From: Alteromonas sp. BMJM2
Lineage (GTDB): Bacteria; Pseudomonadota; Gammaproteobacteria; Enterobacterales; Alteromonadaceae
Assembly: GCF_027257845.1 (NCBI RefSeq)
Contig: NZ_JAPVOT010000002.1
Location: 346,372-410,371 of the forward strand
Reading direction: 5' to 3'
DNA: 64,000 nucleotides
A program made the translations under genes and the position numbers. Below the pieces are notes generated by a model, which saw nothing but the letters and a program-made list of their open reading frames with translations, did no database searches and was not told the DNA's origin. This document shows positions 17,598 to 27,228 of the stretch, one piece after another (within the stretch, counting starts at the first letter, position 1; every line of letters starts with the position of its first letter).

Positions 17598-20060
17598 ATG
17601 AAATCAGTACCTCCTGTATTTGCTAAGTGGTTTAAAAAGAAAGGGTGGCAGCTTCGCGATTATCAGCGGGATATGCTTGTTGAAAAAGACAAGCATGACT
17701 GCACCTTGCTTATTGCACCCACAGGAGCGGGAAAAACATTATCAGGCTTTCTACCGAGTTTAGTAGAGTTAGATGCGTTATTGAGCACGTCAAACTTCAC
17801 GGGGTTACATACCTTATACATCTCTCCCCTAAAAGCCCTCACCCAGGATATCCATCGCAATTTGCTGCAGCCTATTGAAGAAATGGGGTTGGGGATTAGC
17901 GCAGAAACGCGAACCGGAGATACACCTTCCCACAAACGTCAGCGCCAGCGTAAAAAGCCGCCGCATATATTATTGACCACGCCTGAGTCGCTGATGTTAA
18001 TGCTGAGCTATGCTGATGCAGATAAACTATTTGGCAAGCTGAGGCGGGTGATCATCGATGAAACCCACAGCTTAATGGCGAATAAACGTGGGGACTTCCT
18101 GTCATTAGCGTTAGCGCGGCTTTCTGTGTTATCGCCAGCCATGCAGCGTATTGGTTTATCAGCCACCGTGGCCTTCCCTGAAACACTTGGCGCCTGGCTA
18201 GCAGGCAGCGACAGTACCGCCAATATTGTTAAAGTAAAGGCAGGGGAGAAGCCTAAGGTAGATATGCTGCATTCAAAAGCACGAATGCCCTTTGGTGGGT
18301 TTATGGCGCGCTATGCCATTGATGATATTTACCAGGCAATAGAAAAAGCGAAAACCACGCTGGTGTTTGTTAATACCCGAGCGCAGTCGGAATTGCTGTT
18401 TCAAATGCTGTGGGAAGTCAACAAGCTAGCGCTGCCCATTGCCCTTTACCACGGTAGTTTAAGTAAAGAGCAGCGACGCAAAACCGAAGCTATGATGGCA
18501 AGCGGTATGCTTCGCGCTGTGGTGTGTACATCTGCCTTAGAGCTGGGCATAGATTGGGGCGATGTGGATAAGGTTATACAAGTGGGGGCGCCGAAAGGGG
18601 TCAGTCGATTACTGCAGCGTATTGGGCGGGCCAATCACCGACTAGATGAACCGAGTGAAGCGCTGCTAGTCCCTGCGAATCGCTTTGAAGCGCTAGAGTG
18701 TCAGGCTGCGATAGCTGCCATTAATAAAGGTGAGTTAGATGGCGATGCGCCGCACTCGGGGGCGCTGGATATTATTCCCCAGTTTATTTTGAACTGTTTG
18801 TGCAGTCAGGCTGATAAACCTGACACCTTGTACCAGCAAATTTTAAACGCCACCCCTTACCAAGGGTTAGACAGAAGTGATTTTGATAAACTTTGGCAGT
18901 TCACCTTAGATGGCGGCAGTGCCCTCAATGCCTACGAGCGCTATCAGCGGCTATTAGAAAACGACGACGGTACATTTTCCCCAGCAAATCGGCGCGTAAT
19001 CCAGCGGCACAGGCAAAATATCGGCACAATTGTGGAATCTGGCCGTCTTAAAGTTAAACGAATACGCCGCGGTAATCAGGGCAAAATTATTGGCGAGGTG
19101 GAAGAATATTTTGCTCAACAGCTTACCCCAGGTGATACTTTTTACTTTGCCGGTGAAGTGCTTAAATACGAAGCCATAAGAGACATGCAGCTTCATGCGA
19201 AGCCTGCCAAGGCAAAAGAGCCTAAAATACCGAGTTACAGTGGCGGGCAAATGCCGTTGTCTACGTATTTAGCCGATGGTGTGAGAGGGATTTTAGCTGA
19301 TAGCTCGAAGTGGAAAGCACTGCCTACACAAGTGCAAGAGTGGTTAACCTTGCAAGAGGCTTTCTCTCAACTGCCAAAGCCCGGTAATGTATTGGTAGAG
19401 CAATTTCCATTTCGACAAGCGTATTACACATTGTATTACACCTTTGACGGACGAAAGGCTAACCAAACCCTTGGCATGTTGTTAACCCGTCGTATGGAAA
19501 AGATGAGTATTAAGCCCCTTAGCTTTAGCGTTACTGACTACGGGCTATCAATAGCGTCGGTGAACCCAATTACACAGCAGCAGCTTCAGCGCTTGTTCCA
19601 GCCCGATATATTGGGCGACGAGTTAGAAGACTGGATGCTGCAGGCACCTATGCTAAAACGGTCGTTTCGCCAGGTTGCTGTGGTGAGCGGGCTCACAGAG
19701 CAGCGCTATCACGCCAGTCAAAAAACCATGAAACAGGTAACGTTTTCGACAGATTTAATTTACGACACCTTGCGTGAGCACGACCCAGACCATATTTTAT
19801 TAAAAGTGGCGAGAGAGGACGCAGAGCGAGAGTTGCTAGATTTGTCCAGGCTGGCAAACTTACTTATTCGCTATGTTGATAGCGCGACCTTGGTCAATTT
19901 AGAAAAAGTGTCTCCCATGGCTATTCCCATTGTGCTGAATGTTCGCAGTGAACAAATAAAAGGCGCAGGGGCTCAGGCAATTATAGAACAAGCAGATTTG
20001 TACGCTGAGGCTGAAAACATGCTAGAAGACGTACGCGCATTGCTTTCGCAAACACAATAA
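17598..20060 (+). CDS. Lhr-family ligase-associated DEXH-box helicase
   Basis: 820 residues with the Lhr-core layout. Walker A is APTGAGKTLSG (about 40-50), Walker B is VIIDETH (154-157 DETH), motif III is GLSATV, and motif VI is QRIGRANHR (341-348). A winged-helix and Lhr-specific C-terminal domain follow. Lhr proteins translocate 3' to 5' on single-stranded DNA and unwind RNA:DNA or DNA duplexes in repair. The length fits the ligase-associated subgroup rather than full-length Lhr of about 1500 residues. The PdeM gene follows after 10 bp. The partner ligase and exonuclease are on the opposite strand upstream. Confidence 0.93.
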   Translation: MKSVPPVFAKWFKKKGWQLRDYQRDMLVEKDKHDCTLLIAPTGAGKTLSGFLPSLVELDALLSTSNFTGLHTLYISPLKALTQDIHRNLLQPIEEMGLGISAETRTGDTPSHKRQRQRKKPPHILLTTPESLMLMLSYADADKLFGKLRRVIIDETHSLMANKRGDFLSLALARLSVLSPAMQRIGLSATVAFPETLGAWLAGSDSTANIVKVKAGEKPKVDMLHSKARMPFGGFMARYAIDDIYQAIEKAKTTLVFVNTRAQSELLFQMLWEVNKLALPIALYHGSLSKEQRRKTEAMMASGMLRAVVCTSALELGIDWGDVDKVIQVGAPKGVSRLLQRIGRANHRLDEPSEALLVPANRFEALECQAAIAAINKGELDGDAPHSGALDIIPQFILNCLCSQADKPDTLYQQILNATPYQGLDRSDFDKLWQFTLDGGSALNAYERYQRLLENDDGTFSPANRRVIQRHRQNIGTIVESGRLKVKRIRRGNQGKIIGEVEEYFAQQLTPGDTFYFAGEVLKYEAIRDMQLHAKPAKAKEPKIPSYSGGQMPLSTYLADGVRGILADSSKWKALPTQVQEWLTLQEAFSQLPKPGNVLVEQFPFRQAYYTLYYTFDGRKANQTLGMLLTRRMEKMSIKPLSFSVTDYGLSIASVNPITQQQLQRLFQPDILGDELEDWMLQAPMLKRSFRQVAVVSGLTEQRYHASQKTMKQVTFSTDLIYDTLREHDPDHILLKVAREDAERELLDLSRLANLLIRYVDSATLVNLEKVSPMAIPIVLNVRSEQIKGAGAQAIIEQADLYAEAENMLEDVRALLSQTQ

Positions 20061-20070
20061 TAGGTATTCA

Positions 20071-20823
20071 TTGGCAATCAGCGACAGTTGGCTAACGACT
20101 CAGTTAGCAAAAAGAAAACTCAGTATAACCAAATTTGCAGGGCTTCTGTGGGTGCTAGATGCCAGAGGCGTGGCGTATTTGCCGGCGCTCGACTGGTTGG
20201 TGGTGTCAGATTTGCATTTGGAAAAGGGAAGTTACTTACGAAGTTATGGTAACCCGCTGCCAAGTGTAGACTCTCAAGCAACCCTTAAGCGCCTAGCGCG
20301 TATTATTGAAGACTATCAGCCGGCAAGGGTCATTAGTTTAGGCGATAGTTTTCACGATAAGCACAGCATGGCTCGAATGACAGCTGAAGACCGCGTCTTT
20401 CTATGTAATTTAGTATCGCAAGTGACACAGTGGAGCTGGGTAGAGGGCAATCACGATCCTGACTTGCCAGAGGGTATCCCTGGTGAAGCTTGTGAAGAGA
20501 TACACCTTAACAAAGAGGGCGCTTATGATGTGGTGTTTCGCCATGAGCCCGAAGCTGGTTTAGAAAATAGTTTAGAAAGCAGTGTAAATGCTGGCAGTAG
20601 GGCGCAAATTATTGGTCATTTTCACCCTAAAATGCGAACCGCCATCTCACGCAGACGCTACTCGGGGAAGTGCTTTATATCAACGAGTAAGGTATTTGTT
20701 ATGCCTGCGTTTGGGCAATTCACCGGCGGCCTAGACATCGAAGATGAGGTGATGCTGGCACTGCTGGCAAAAAACGAAAGGAATACGTTTATGATGTACG
20801 ACGGTATTATTTTTAAAACATAG
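20071..20823 (+). CDS. pdeM: Ligase-associated DNA damage response endonuclease PdeM
   Basis: 250 residues starting at TTG (weak AGGT upstream), 10 bp behind the helicase. It is a calcineurin-like phosphoesterase with VVSDLHLEKG (metal ligands Asp47, His49), SLGDSFHD (91-96), WVEGNHDPDLP (GNHD at 126-129), FRHEPE and IIGHFHPKMR. It completes the four-gene ligase-associated DNA damage response set with the helicase, exonuclease and ligase. The biochemical role of the set is still mostly inferred. Confidence 0.9.
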   Translation: MAISDSWLTTQLAKRKLSITKFAGLLWVLDARGVAYLPALDWLVVSDLHLEKGSYLRSYGNPLPSVDSQATLKRLARIIEDYQPARVISLGDSFHDKHSMARMTAEDRVFLCNLVSQVTQWSWVEGNHDPDLPEGIPGEACEEIHLNKEGAYDVVFRHEPEAGLENSLESSVNAGSRAQIIGHFHPKMRTAISRRRYSGKCFISTSKVFVMPAFGQFTGGLDIEDEVMLALLAKNERNTFMMYDGIIFKT

Positions 20824-20886
20824 CGTTTAAAGCATCGCATTTAAAACTCAGCATGTTTTACACCATTGGCTCGACAAAAATGCAAA

Positions 20887-20950
20887 AATGGGGTCAGATT
20901 ACAATTTAGAAGCTGCTGCCGCTCAGAAAAAATGCACTCTGACCCCCATT
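20887..20950. repeat. REP-like inverted repeat with GGGGTCAGA ends
   Basis: AATGGGGTCAGATTAC at the left and GCACTCTGACCCCCATT at the right are inverted copies (a few mismatches) about 30 bp apart, between the convergent pdeM and aguB genes. GGGGTCAGA-type inverted repeats are typical of palindromic elements mobilised by REP-associated transposases in marine gammaproteobacteria; no transposase gene is here. Confidence 0.6.
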
Positions 20951-20959
20951 ATGTTTGGG

Positions 20960-21853
20960 TTAGTCGCGCCAGCGTCTTGTTAGGTCATCATAGGCATCTA
21001 TGCGACGGTCACGGAAGTAAGGCCAAATACGCTTAACCTGCTCGGTACGTTCCATATCAAGCTCGACTGATAGCGTAGTTTCACCCTCTGCTTCTGCCTT
21101 TGCCAGTATTTCACCCTGAGGGCCTGCTATAAAGCTCTGCCCCCAGAACTGAATACCTGGGTCGCCTTCAACAGGTGACGCTTCAAAGCCAGTACGATTG
21201 GCTACGATAACCGGAACTGAGTTAGCCACAGCGTGCGAGCGCTGAATGGTTTCCCACGCGCCATGTTGACGGGTGCGCTCCTCGGCAGTGTCGTTCACAT
21301 CCCAGCCAATTGCGGTGGGGTAAAACAACAAGTCTGCACCGGCCATTGCCATTAGGCGCGCCGCTTCTGGATACCATTGATCCCAACACACAAGTACCCC
21401 CAGCTTTCCAACACTTGTTTGTATGGGTTCAAAGCCGGTGTCGCCCGGCGTGAAGTAAAACTTCTCGTAAAAGCCAGGGTCATCAGGGATATGCATCTTG
21501 CGATATTTCCCGGCAATCTCTTTACTTCTATCAAAAACGACCGCAGTATTGTGATAAAGCCCTGAGCCACGTTTTTCGAAAAGCGAAGTTACCAAAACGA
21601 TGTTGTGTTTTTCAGCGAGCTCACCAAAAAACTCAGTTGCTGGACCAGGAATTGGCTCTGCTAAATCAAAGGCGTCGGTGTTTTCTTGCTGGCAAAAATA
21701 TAAGGTGCTGTGCAGCTCTTGTAGCAAAATGCATTCACAACCTTGCTCGGCAAGTTTAGCCACTTGCTCAGCACTTTTGTTCCAATTTGTCGCTTTGTCG
21801 TTATCGCTTACAGCCTGCTGCACAAGGCCCACTTTTAACTTATTTGGGGGCAT
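20960..21853 (-). CDS. aguB: N-carbamoylputrescine amidase
   Basis: 297 residues of the nitrilase superfamily. The catalytic triad is Glu46 (LLQELH), Lys119 (GKYRKMHIPDD) and Cys156 (VLVCWDQWYPEAAR). It hydrolyses N-carbamoylputrescine to putrescine, CO2 and ammonia. It overlaps the end of aguA by 14 bp, and the two catalyse successive steps from agmatine, which secures the assignment. Confidence 0.95.
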   Translation of the reverse strand: MPPNKLKVGLVQQAVSDNDKATNWNKSAEQVAKLAEQGCECILLQELHSTLYFCQQENTDAFDLAEPIPGPATEFFGELAEKHNIVLVTSLFEKRGSGLYHNTAVVFDRSKEIAGKYRKMHIPDDPGFYEKFYFTPGDTGFEPIQTSVGKLGVLVCWDQWYPEAARLMAMAGADLLFYPTAIGWDVNDTAEERTRQHGAWETIQRSHAVANSVPVIVANRTGFEASPVEGDPGIQFWGQSFIAGPQGEILAKAEAEGETTLSVELDMERTEQVKRIWPYFRDRRIDAYDDLTRRWRD

Positions 21854-22904
21854 GTAGTGATACTCCTTTCCTTAATGTCTCAATGATGTCGTCTTTCAGC
21901 GTATTTTTTGGCACTTGCATAGAAATGCAGTGCAAACTGCCGTATTGCTTTACGAGTACACGACAGTCAATTGGTTCAACAATGTAATTTGGAAACGCTT
22001 TTTGAATAACATTAATCGCTTCCCTGTCTTCGTCTTGCCCGTAAATAGGGAGCAAAATAGCGCCGTTGCAAATGAGATAGTTAGCATAAGAGGCGGGTAA
22101 TCTATCGCCGTCTTCATTGCTAATTAACGGTAGCGGTAGGCGATATTGTTGATGCTCGGGTAGTTCACGAGCGCATTCATTACACAGCGCCTTCAACCCT
22201 TCAAAGTGACTGTCATCAGGGCGATTATCACACGCTTGAATGACTAGGCCTGTATTAGGCGTAAATCGCACCAACGTATCAACGTGACCGTCGGTGTCAT
22301 CACCTTCAAGGTGCCCATGTTGTAATACGGTAACCTTGCTACATCCCAATATATCGCTGAACGCATCAGCATAAGAAGACAACGGCATATCGCCATTGCG
22401 CTCAGGGTTTAGCAGGCACTGTGCAGTCGTTAATAAATGTCCTTGGTCGTCAATTTCAAGAGCGCCGCCTTCTGCCACCATAGGGCTGCTTCTCAATACC
22501 GATTTACACAGAGCGGCTAAGTATCGCTGGTTGGCTAGATTGTCGTCTTCAGCGTTGAATTTGTTTCCCCAACCGTTAAAGCGAAATTCCACTGGCGAGC
22601 CGTTTTTGTCGCTATCTAAGCAGGTTATAAACCCATAATCCCGCATCCAAGTGTCGTTATATGTGGCAGGTACAATAAGTACCTTTGCATCAGGTGCAAG
22701 GCGCGCCGTGAGGTCGTCGATATCGGCGGGTGCACAAAGTAGTATTACCCCTGCATTATATCGGTTTATTGCAGTTATGACGTTGAGATAGGTGTCTCTG
22801 GCTTCTTCAAGCCATTGTGCCCAATCAGTGTGGGCGTGAGGCCATGCCAGCATGATAGCGTCTGCATCATGCCATTCTGGCGCCATAGTGCGTGTGCCCT
22901 GCAT
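21840..22904 (-). CDS. aguA: Agmatine deiminase
   Basis: 354 residues of the guanidino-modifying (PPAD) family. MAPEWHDADAIMLAWPHAHTDW begins the domain; TWMRDYGF, GHLEGDDTDGHVDTLVRF (active-site Asp and His) and GSLHCISMQVP with nucleophile Cys326 complete it. It converts agmatine to N-carbamoylputrescine and ammonia. It is the first gene of the aguA-aguB pair, so this bacterium makes putrescine through the arginine/agmatine route; no arginine decarboxylase is in the window. Confidence 0.95.
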   Translation of the reverse strand: MQGTRTMAPEWHDADAIMLAWPHAHTDWAQWLEEARDTYLNVITAINRYNAGVILLCAPADIDDLTARLAPDAKVLIVPATYNDTWMRDYGFITCLDSDKNGSPVEFRFNGWGNKFNAEDDNLANQRYLAALCKSVLRSSPMVAEGGALEIDDQGHLLTTAQCLLNPERNGDMPLSSYADAFSDILGCSKVTVLQHGHLEGDDTDGHVDTLVRFTPNTGLVIQACDNRPDDSHFEGLKALCNECARELPEHQQYRLPLPLISNEDGDRLPASYANYLICNGAILLPIYGQDEDREAINVIQKAFPNYIVEPIDCRVLVKQYGSLHCISMQVPKNTLKDDIIETLRKGVSLHAPK

Positions 22905-23030
22905 AGTTCATCCAAGTAAACAGTTAAACGCCAAGTATAACTGTACCGTGTAGTCCCACCAATACTCCTTATCATAAATTTACGGTTTTAAATTAACGGG
23001 AAAGAAGCGCCTTACACACTGTCTCTTCAA

Positions 23031-23738
23031 TCATTTTAAGTGCCTACCACCGTTTAAGTGCAGGGTTTGCCCTGTAATGTAGTCGCTGTTAAGCAAATAG
23101 TGCATAGCTTTTACTGCTTCTTGTGCACCAGGTACCGTTTCAAGTAAGGATTTCTTTAATGCTTTTTGTTTATAAGTGTCGTCATCACCCTCATTAAACA
23201 TAAGTAGCGCAGGGGCTATGCTATTGACCTTTACCTGGGGAGCTAGTTTTTTTGCAAAAGAGAGCGTTAAGTTGTGCAAAGCTGCTTTGCTGGCCGCATA
23301 GGCCATATGTTTTTCACTGCCCGTATCCTGTACATAGTCTGTCATGTGAATAATGTCGCTAAAACCATCTTGATTTGAAAGCGAATGGGCTAAGGCGAGA
23401 TTGATACGGTAGGGTGCGAGAGCATGAACATTCATCATGCGGTTAAACAAGCTGTGCTTATCGTCATGGTCTTTTTCTTGTGCCCAATCGGATGCGTTGT
23501 GAATGATTGCGCGATAGTTTTCGCTTGCTGCCTTAATATCATCAATTGCTCGATCAATAGCCTGCTCAGTGCTAAAATCTGCATATATAGCGGTTGCGCC
23601 CTTGTCTTTGAGTTTTTCTATCGTGGGTCGCAGTGTTCTGTAGGTTACGACAACGGCATTACCCTCTTCGAGCAAGCTCTGCGCCATAGCCAGTCCTAAT
23701 CGCTGACTGGCGCCGGTAATAAGTATAGGTGAGGCCAA
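23031..23738 (-). CDS. folM: Dihydromonapterin reductase (short-chain dehydrogenase)
   Basis: 235-residue classical SDR. The nucleotide-binding loop is ITGASQRLG (7-15) and the catalytic pair is Tyr147/Lys151 in YAASKAALHN. The start ILITGASQRLGLAMAQ and end GQTLHLNGGRHLK are FolM-like. FolM reduces dihydromonapterin and dihydrofolate. It is divergent from folE (GTP cyclohydrolase I), whose product enters the same pterin pathway, which supports the call over a generic SDR. Confidence 0.85.
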   Translation of the reverse strand: MASPILITGASQRLGLAMAQSLLEEGNAVVVTYRTLRPTIEKLKDKGATAIYADFSTEQAIDRAIDDIKAASENYRAIIHNASDWAQEKDHDDKHSLFNRMMNVHALAPYRINLALAHSLSNQDGFSDIIHMTDYVQDTGSEKHMAYAASKAALHNLTLSFAKKLAPQVKVNSIAPALLMFNEGDDDTYKQKALKKSLLETVPGAQEAVKAMHYLLNSDYITGQTLHLNGGRHLK

Positions 23739-23902
23739 GGTGTTTTCCTAAATAGTTAATATGTAAAGAAATACGTAAATACTGTGCCATTGGTACATAA
23801 CTTGGCAACCAAATTAAAAAAAAGTCATTTAGTAACCTAGTCGATCTGTAACGCATTGATGTGCGTAGAAGTAAAAAAAAGAAGTCATATACGGATGAAC
23901 CA

Positions 23903-24586
23903 ATGTTAGCAAAAGAAGCGGTAATTGTGCGCGATGCACTCGATCCCTCTATATCTGAATCAGCGCAGCGTGTACGAAACGTATTAGAAGCGAAAGGCTT
24001 AGAAACGCCCATGGTGCCTAACGGCCTAAGCGATGAGCAAAAGCGCACGCGTATTGCCAGCGCCATGCGCGACGTAATGGAAACGCTAGGTCTAGATTTG
24101 ACGGACGACAGCTTGTGCGATACGCCAACGCGCATTGCAAAAATGTATGTGAATGAAATTTTTGGTGGCTTAGATTATAGGAAATTCCCTAAAATCACTG
24201 CTATTGAAAACAAGATGCAGATTGACCAGCCTGTGCAAGTGTCTGACATTAGCCTAACTAGCACTTGCGAGCATCATTTTGTGACTATCGACGGAACTGC
24301 GACAGTGTCGTACATACCAAAAGACACTGTTATTGGTTTGTCCAAAATAAATCGTCTTGTTAGCTTTTTTGCCCAGCGCCCGCAAGTACAAGAACGATTA
24401 ACTCAACAAGTCTTAGTTGCAATTCAAACGCTAGCGCGAACAGATGATGTAGCGGTGTCCATTAATGCTACGCACTACTGCGTGAAAGCAAGAGGTATTA
24501 GAGATACCAACTCATTTACTAAAACGTCGGCGCTAGGCGGCCAGTTCCTTTCGGATAATGATTTGAAACGCAGCTTTTTTGCATAG
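23903..24586 (+). CDS. folE: GTP cyclohydrolase I
   Basis: 227 residues from ATG 23903; a GTG at 23861 would add 14 basic residues not seen in FolE, and the ATG start aligns with the E. coli protein ([14 protein letters not shown]). Zinc and active-site segments are [43 protein letters not shown] and [12 protein letters not shown]. It converts GTP to dihydroneopterin triphosphate, the first step of folate and pterin synthesis. It is divergent from folM across a short spacer. Confidence 0.95.
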   Translation: MLAKEAVIVRDALDPSISESAQRVRNVLEAKGLETPMVPNGLSDEQKRTRIASAMRDVMETLGLDLTDDSLCDTPTRIAKMYVNEIFGGLDYRKFPKITAIENKMQIDQPVQVSDISLTSTCEHHFVTIDGTATVSYIPKDTVIGLSKINRLVSFFAQRPQVQERLTQQVLVAIQTLARTDDVAVSINATHYCVKARGIRDTNSFTKTSALGGQFLSDNDLKRSFFA

Positions 24587-24612
24587 ACAGTGCAGATAGT
24601 ACAATGAGAAAT

Positions 24613-24659
24613 GCCGCAGAGTAGTTGCTCGATAAGAGCTTCTATCTTTGCGGCTTTTT
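24613..24659 (+). terminator. Terminator after folE
   Basis: Outer arms GCCGCA and TGCGGC followed by TTTTT, with an inner GCTC/GAGC hairpin. Moderately strong. Confidence 0.6.
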
Positions 24660-24663
24660 GAAA

Positions 24664-24903
24664 TTATCTTGCTCTGAAATCAGGGTCTAGACTATCTATC
24701 ACTAAGTTTATCTTTCCGCCAACACCATCAGCGGGTGTTAAACTCAGGCGCTTCTCACAACAAGAACATGAATCAAATTGTTCCGTGTACATATCTTTAA
24801 GTACTCCAATTTGAACCGTGTTTGTTGCCCCGCAATGTGGGCACATATATTCCAATCCGCTTTCGCCAAGCATAATTTCTTCTTTCCCCATGATGATGTC
24901 CAT
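24664..24903 (-). CDS. Small CPXCG-type zinc-ribbon protein
   Basis: Up to 79 residues. YMCPHCGATNTV followed by DSCSCCEKRLSL gives a CxxC...CxCC pattern like the Cys_rich_CPXG family, small proteins of unknown function thought to bind zinc. The third in-frame ATG (24873), preceded by GGGGAAAGAAG, fits the family length better than the first. It is convergent with folE and 270 bp from the amylosucrase gene; no clear partner. Confidence 0.7.
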   Translation of the reverse strand: MDIIMGKEEIMLGESGLEYMCPHCGATNTVQIGVLKDMYTEQFDSCSCCEKRLSLTPADGVGGKINLVIDSLDPDFRAR

Positions 24904-25125
24904 ATTTCACGCTTTGCGTGATGTTTCCATTGCATGCTTAGTGTTCCTAAGCGCAAAAATTACTCGATGTAATAATTTTTCAAAAGCTCAAAAGTGAAAA
25001 GGTATTTAAACGATGGTGCTTCCAAGCACGAGACGTTAAAAATACTATTGCTTATTATAGTAATAAAGAGATTGTTTACCTAAAAAATTCTTAAAAAAAG
25101 GTAAGTGATTGTATTGGAAAGTTAT

Positions 25126-25157
25126 TAAAGCGCAGCCGTTACTGCTACTGCGCTTTA
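25126..25157 (-). terminator. Hairpin after amylosucrase
   Basis: TAAAGCGCAG / CTGCGCTTTA, a perfect 10-bp stem with a 12-nt loop, 17 bp after the amylosucrase stop on the minus strand. The T-run is weak. Confidence 0.6.
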
Positions 25158-25173
25158 TCGTACGCTTTAAGTG

Positions 25174-27123
25174 TTAGATAGCTAACCATAGCTGTTGGAA
25201 AGGACGCAGAGTGATGACGGCCTCATTCCCTTTATACGTTGCGTCAGACAACAAGTCAGCACAGGACGCGTTGTCTAATGTTGCTAGTATTTCCCCATCA
25301 ACTTGCTGCACGTGTTCACTGAAGTTGCTTATAACAAGCAATTTTTTACCGTCTTCGTTTTCTCTTAAAAATGCAAAACAGTGGTGATTACTAGCTTCGA
25401 GAATGTAGGTGCGCGCCTTACCGAATACAGCATGGGTTTTGCGTATTGCTAGCATGTGCTGAAGACCTTCAAACACCTTCACGCTCGCATCTTCTTGAGG
25501 GGTTAACGCACGTGTTACTTTTCCCATGGCCAGTGCGGTATCTTCAGGAGTAACAGCTATCCTATTTACCCAGCGGTCGTCATGCTGTTTAGTCACGTCA
25601 TCGCGATAGCTGTAGTCATTAAGCTTTGCAATTTCATCACTAGAGTACAACAGCGGTATACCGCCAATACTGAACGTGATGCCGTAAAGTAACAACATAC
25701 GGTCGACGGCTTCCTCAATACCCTTCGCATCGTTGTTTTGTAGGGCACTTTCCAGTCCACACAGAGACGCTAGAGACCCACAAACGCGACAATCGCCATT
25801 CGATGGGTTTTCTGCAAATGGAACACCATTGGCAAAGCTGCCTTCAAAGCGTCCAGTGAAAAATTGGTTTAGGAAGAAGCGGTGATCATTGCCGTTAATA
25901 CCAAGCTCTTGTGCTACCTCATCATCAAAGGTCCATCCAATATCATCATGGCAGCGAACATAGTTTACCCAAGTACAATTATCAGAAATAGCGAAGCTCT
26001 TTTGCATTGAGCGAGTAAGTAGTCTCGTTTTTCTGGTTGCTAGGCTATTCCAAAGCAGCGCCATAAGAAGTGGGTTATAAGACAATTTACACTCGTCTTC
26101 GCCAATGTATTTGTTGACTTCATCGGGGTGTACAATGGCTTCAGATTTAAATACCACCGCAGGCGCCGCTATTTCTAAGCAGCAATTAAACGCTTGTATT
26201 AAAATGTGGGCCTTGTCTTGGTTTTCGCAGTTAGTCCCCATTTCCTTCCAAATAAATGCAAGGGCATCTAGGCGAAGCGCTGCAGAGCCTAAATTAGCCA
26301 AAAACAACATTTCAGAAGTGATGGCATTAAAGACTTCTGGATTACTGTAATTTAAGTCCCACTGAAAGCTGTTAAATGTAGTCCACACCCACTTTTGCAT
26401 TTGCTCGTTGAAGGTAAAACTTCCTCGACGAACCTGAGGGAATATTTCTCTTAGCGTGGTCTCATATTGGTCGGGTATGGTTCTATCATCATAAACGTAG
26501 TAATAGTTCTGATATTGCTTTTTACCCTCAAGCGCTGCCTTTGCCCAGCGGTGCTCGTCAGAAGTGTGGTTAAACACAAAATCAAGAACCAGGTTAATTC
26601 CCTCTTTGAGCAGAGCGTCAGCAAGCTTTTCTAAGTCTGCGGTAGTGCCAAGGGTAGGATTAACCTTGCGATAATCCGACACCGCGTAGCCGCCATCACT
26701 GTCGCCAGCAGGTGCGTCGTAAAGTGGCATTAGGTGAAGATAGGTAATACCTAGTGCTTTGTAATAAGGAATGCGGTCGTGTAAATCGTTAAGGGTAGGG
26801 CCCATTAAGTCAACGTAACACGCTAAACCTACTTGCTTTTCGTCGCGATACCATAGCGGTGATTTAAGCCTGTTTTCATCAAGCTTTTTAAGAGCAGGTT
26901 TTCTTTTCTTAACCCCATCTCTTAACGTTTCCACTAATTTTTGTAAATGATAGTAACAATCATATTGGTGGCCATACACATAAGTGTACTTTTCAAACAG
27001 CGAAGGAAAATGCGCTCTAAGACGTCGGGTGAATAGCGTCGCGTCTTTCTTCGTTAGGCCTGATAGATCGGTAGATTCCAAGATGCGGTCTAGGCAAACA
27101 CTAACGTCAGCGGCATAGTTCAT
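25174..27123 (-). CDS. Amylosucrase / sucrose hydrolase (GH13_4)
   Basis: 649 residues from ATG 27123, which has GGAG at good spacing; a TTG eight codons upstream is in frame. An N-terminal helical domain (about 1-90) precedes the GH13 barrel. Visible are GITYLHLMPLYDAPAGDSDGGYAV, LVLDFVFNHTSDEHRWA, the nucleophile in ALRLDALAFIWK, the acid in FKSEAIVHPDE and the HDDIGWTFDD block characteristic of amylosucrases. These enzymes split sucrose, making alpha-1,4-glucan and releasing fructose, or hydrolyse it. No signal peptide, so cytoplasmic. It is divergent from an MFS transporter, a likely sucrose uptake partner. Confidence 0.9.
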   Translation of the reverse strand: MNYAADVSVCLDRILESTDLSGLTKKDATLFTRRLRAHFPSLFEKYTYVYGHQYDCYYHLQKLVETLRDGVKKRKPALKKLDENRLKSPLWYRDEKQVGLACYVDLMGPTLNDLHDRIPYYKALGITYLHLMPLYDAPAGDSDGGYAVSDYRKVNPTLGTTADLEKLADALLKEGINLVLDFVFNHTSDEHRWAKAALEGKKQYQNYYYVYDDRTIPDQYETTLREIFPQVRRGSFTFNEQMQKWVWTTFNSFQWDLNYSNPEVFNAITSEMLFLANLGSAALRLDALAFIWKEMGTNCENQDKAHILIQAFNCCLEIAAPAVVFKSEAIVHPDEVNKYIGEDECKLSYNPLLMALLWNSLATRKTRLLTRSMQKSFAISDNCTWVNYVRCHDDIGWTFDDEVAQELGINGNDHRFFLNQFFTGRFEGSFANGVPFAENPSNGDCRVCGSLASLCGLESALQNNDAKGIEEAVDRMLLLYGITFSIGGIPLLYSSDEIAKLNDYSYRDDVTKQHDDRWVNRIAVTPEDTALAMGKVTRALTPQEDASVKVFEGLQHMLAIRKTHAVFGKARTYILEASNHHCFAFLRENEDGKKLLVISNFSEHVQQVDGEILATLDNASCADLLSDATYKGNEAVITLRPFQQLWLAI

Positions 27124-27174
27124 AAGTGGCTCCAAAATGTTACGCAAATCCGTTTTTTCTGTTGCGTTAAAAGA

Positions 27175-27228
27175 AAGATAAGAATTAACAAGTTTACAGG
27201 GATTTTAAATTCTGTTAACTTTTATCTT
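27175..27228. promoter_or_regulatory. Long inverted repeat in divergent promoter region
   Basis: AAGATAAGAATTAACA at 27175-27190 and TGTTAACTTTTATCTT at 27213-27228 are inverted copies (14 of 16 matching) with a 22-bp spacer, between the divergent amylosucrase and transporter genes. A candidate binding region for a regulator controlling both. Confidence 0.5.
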
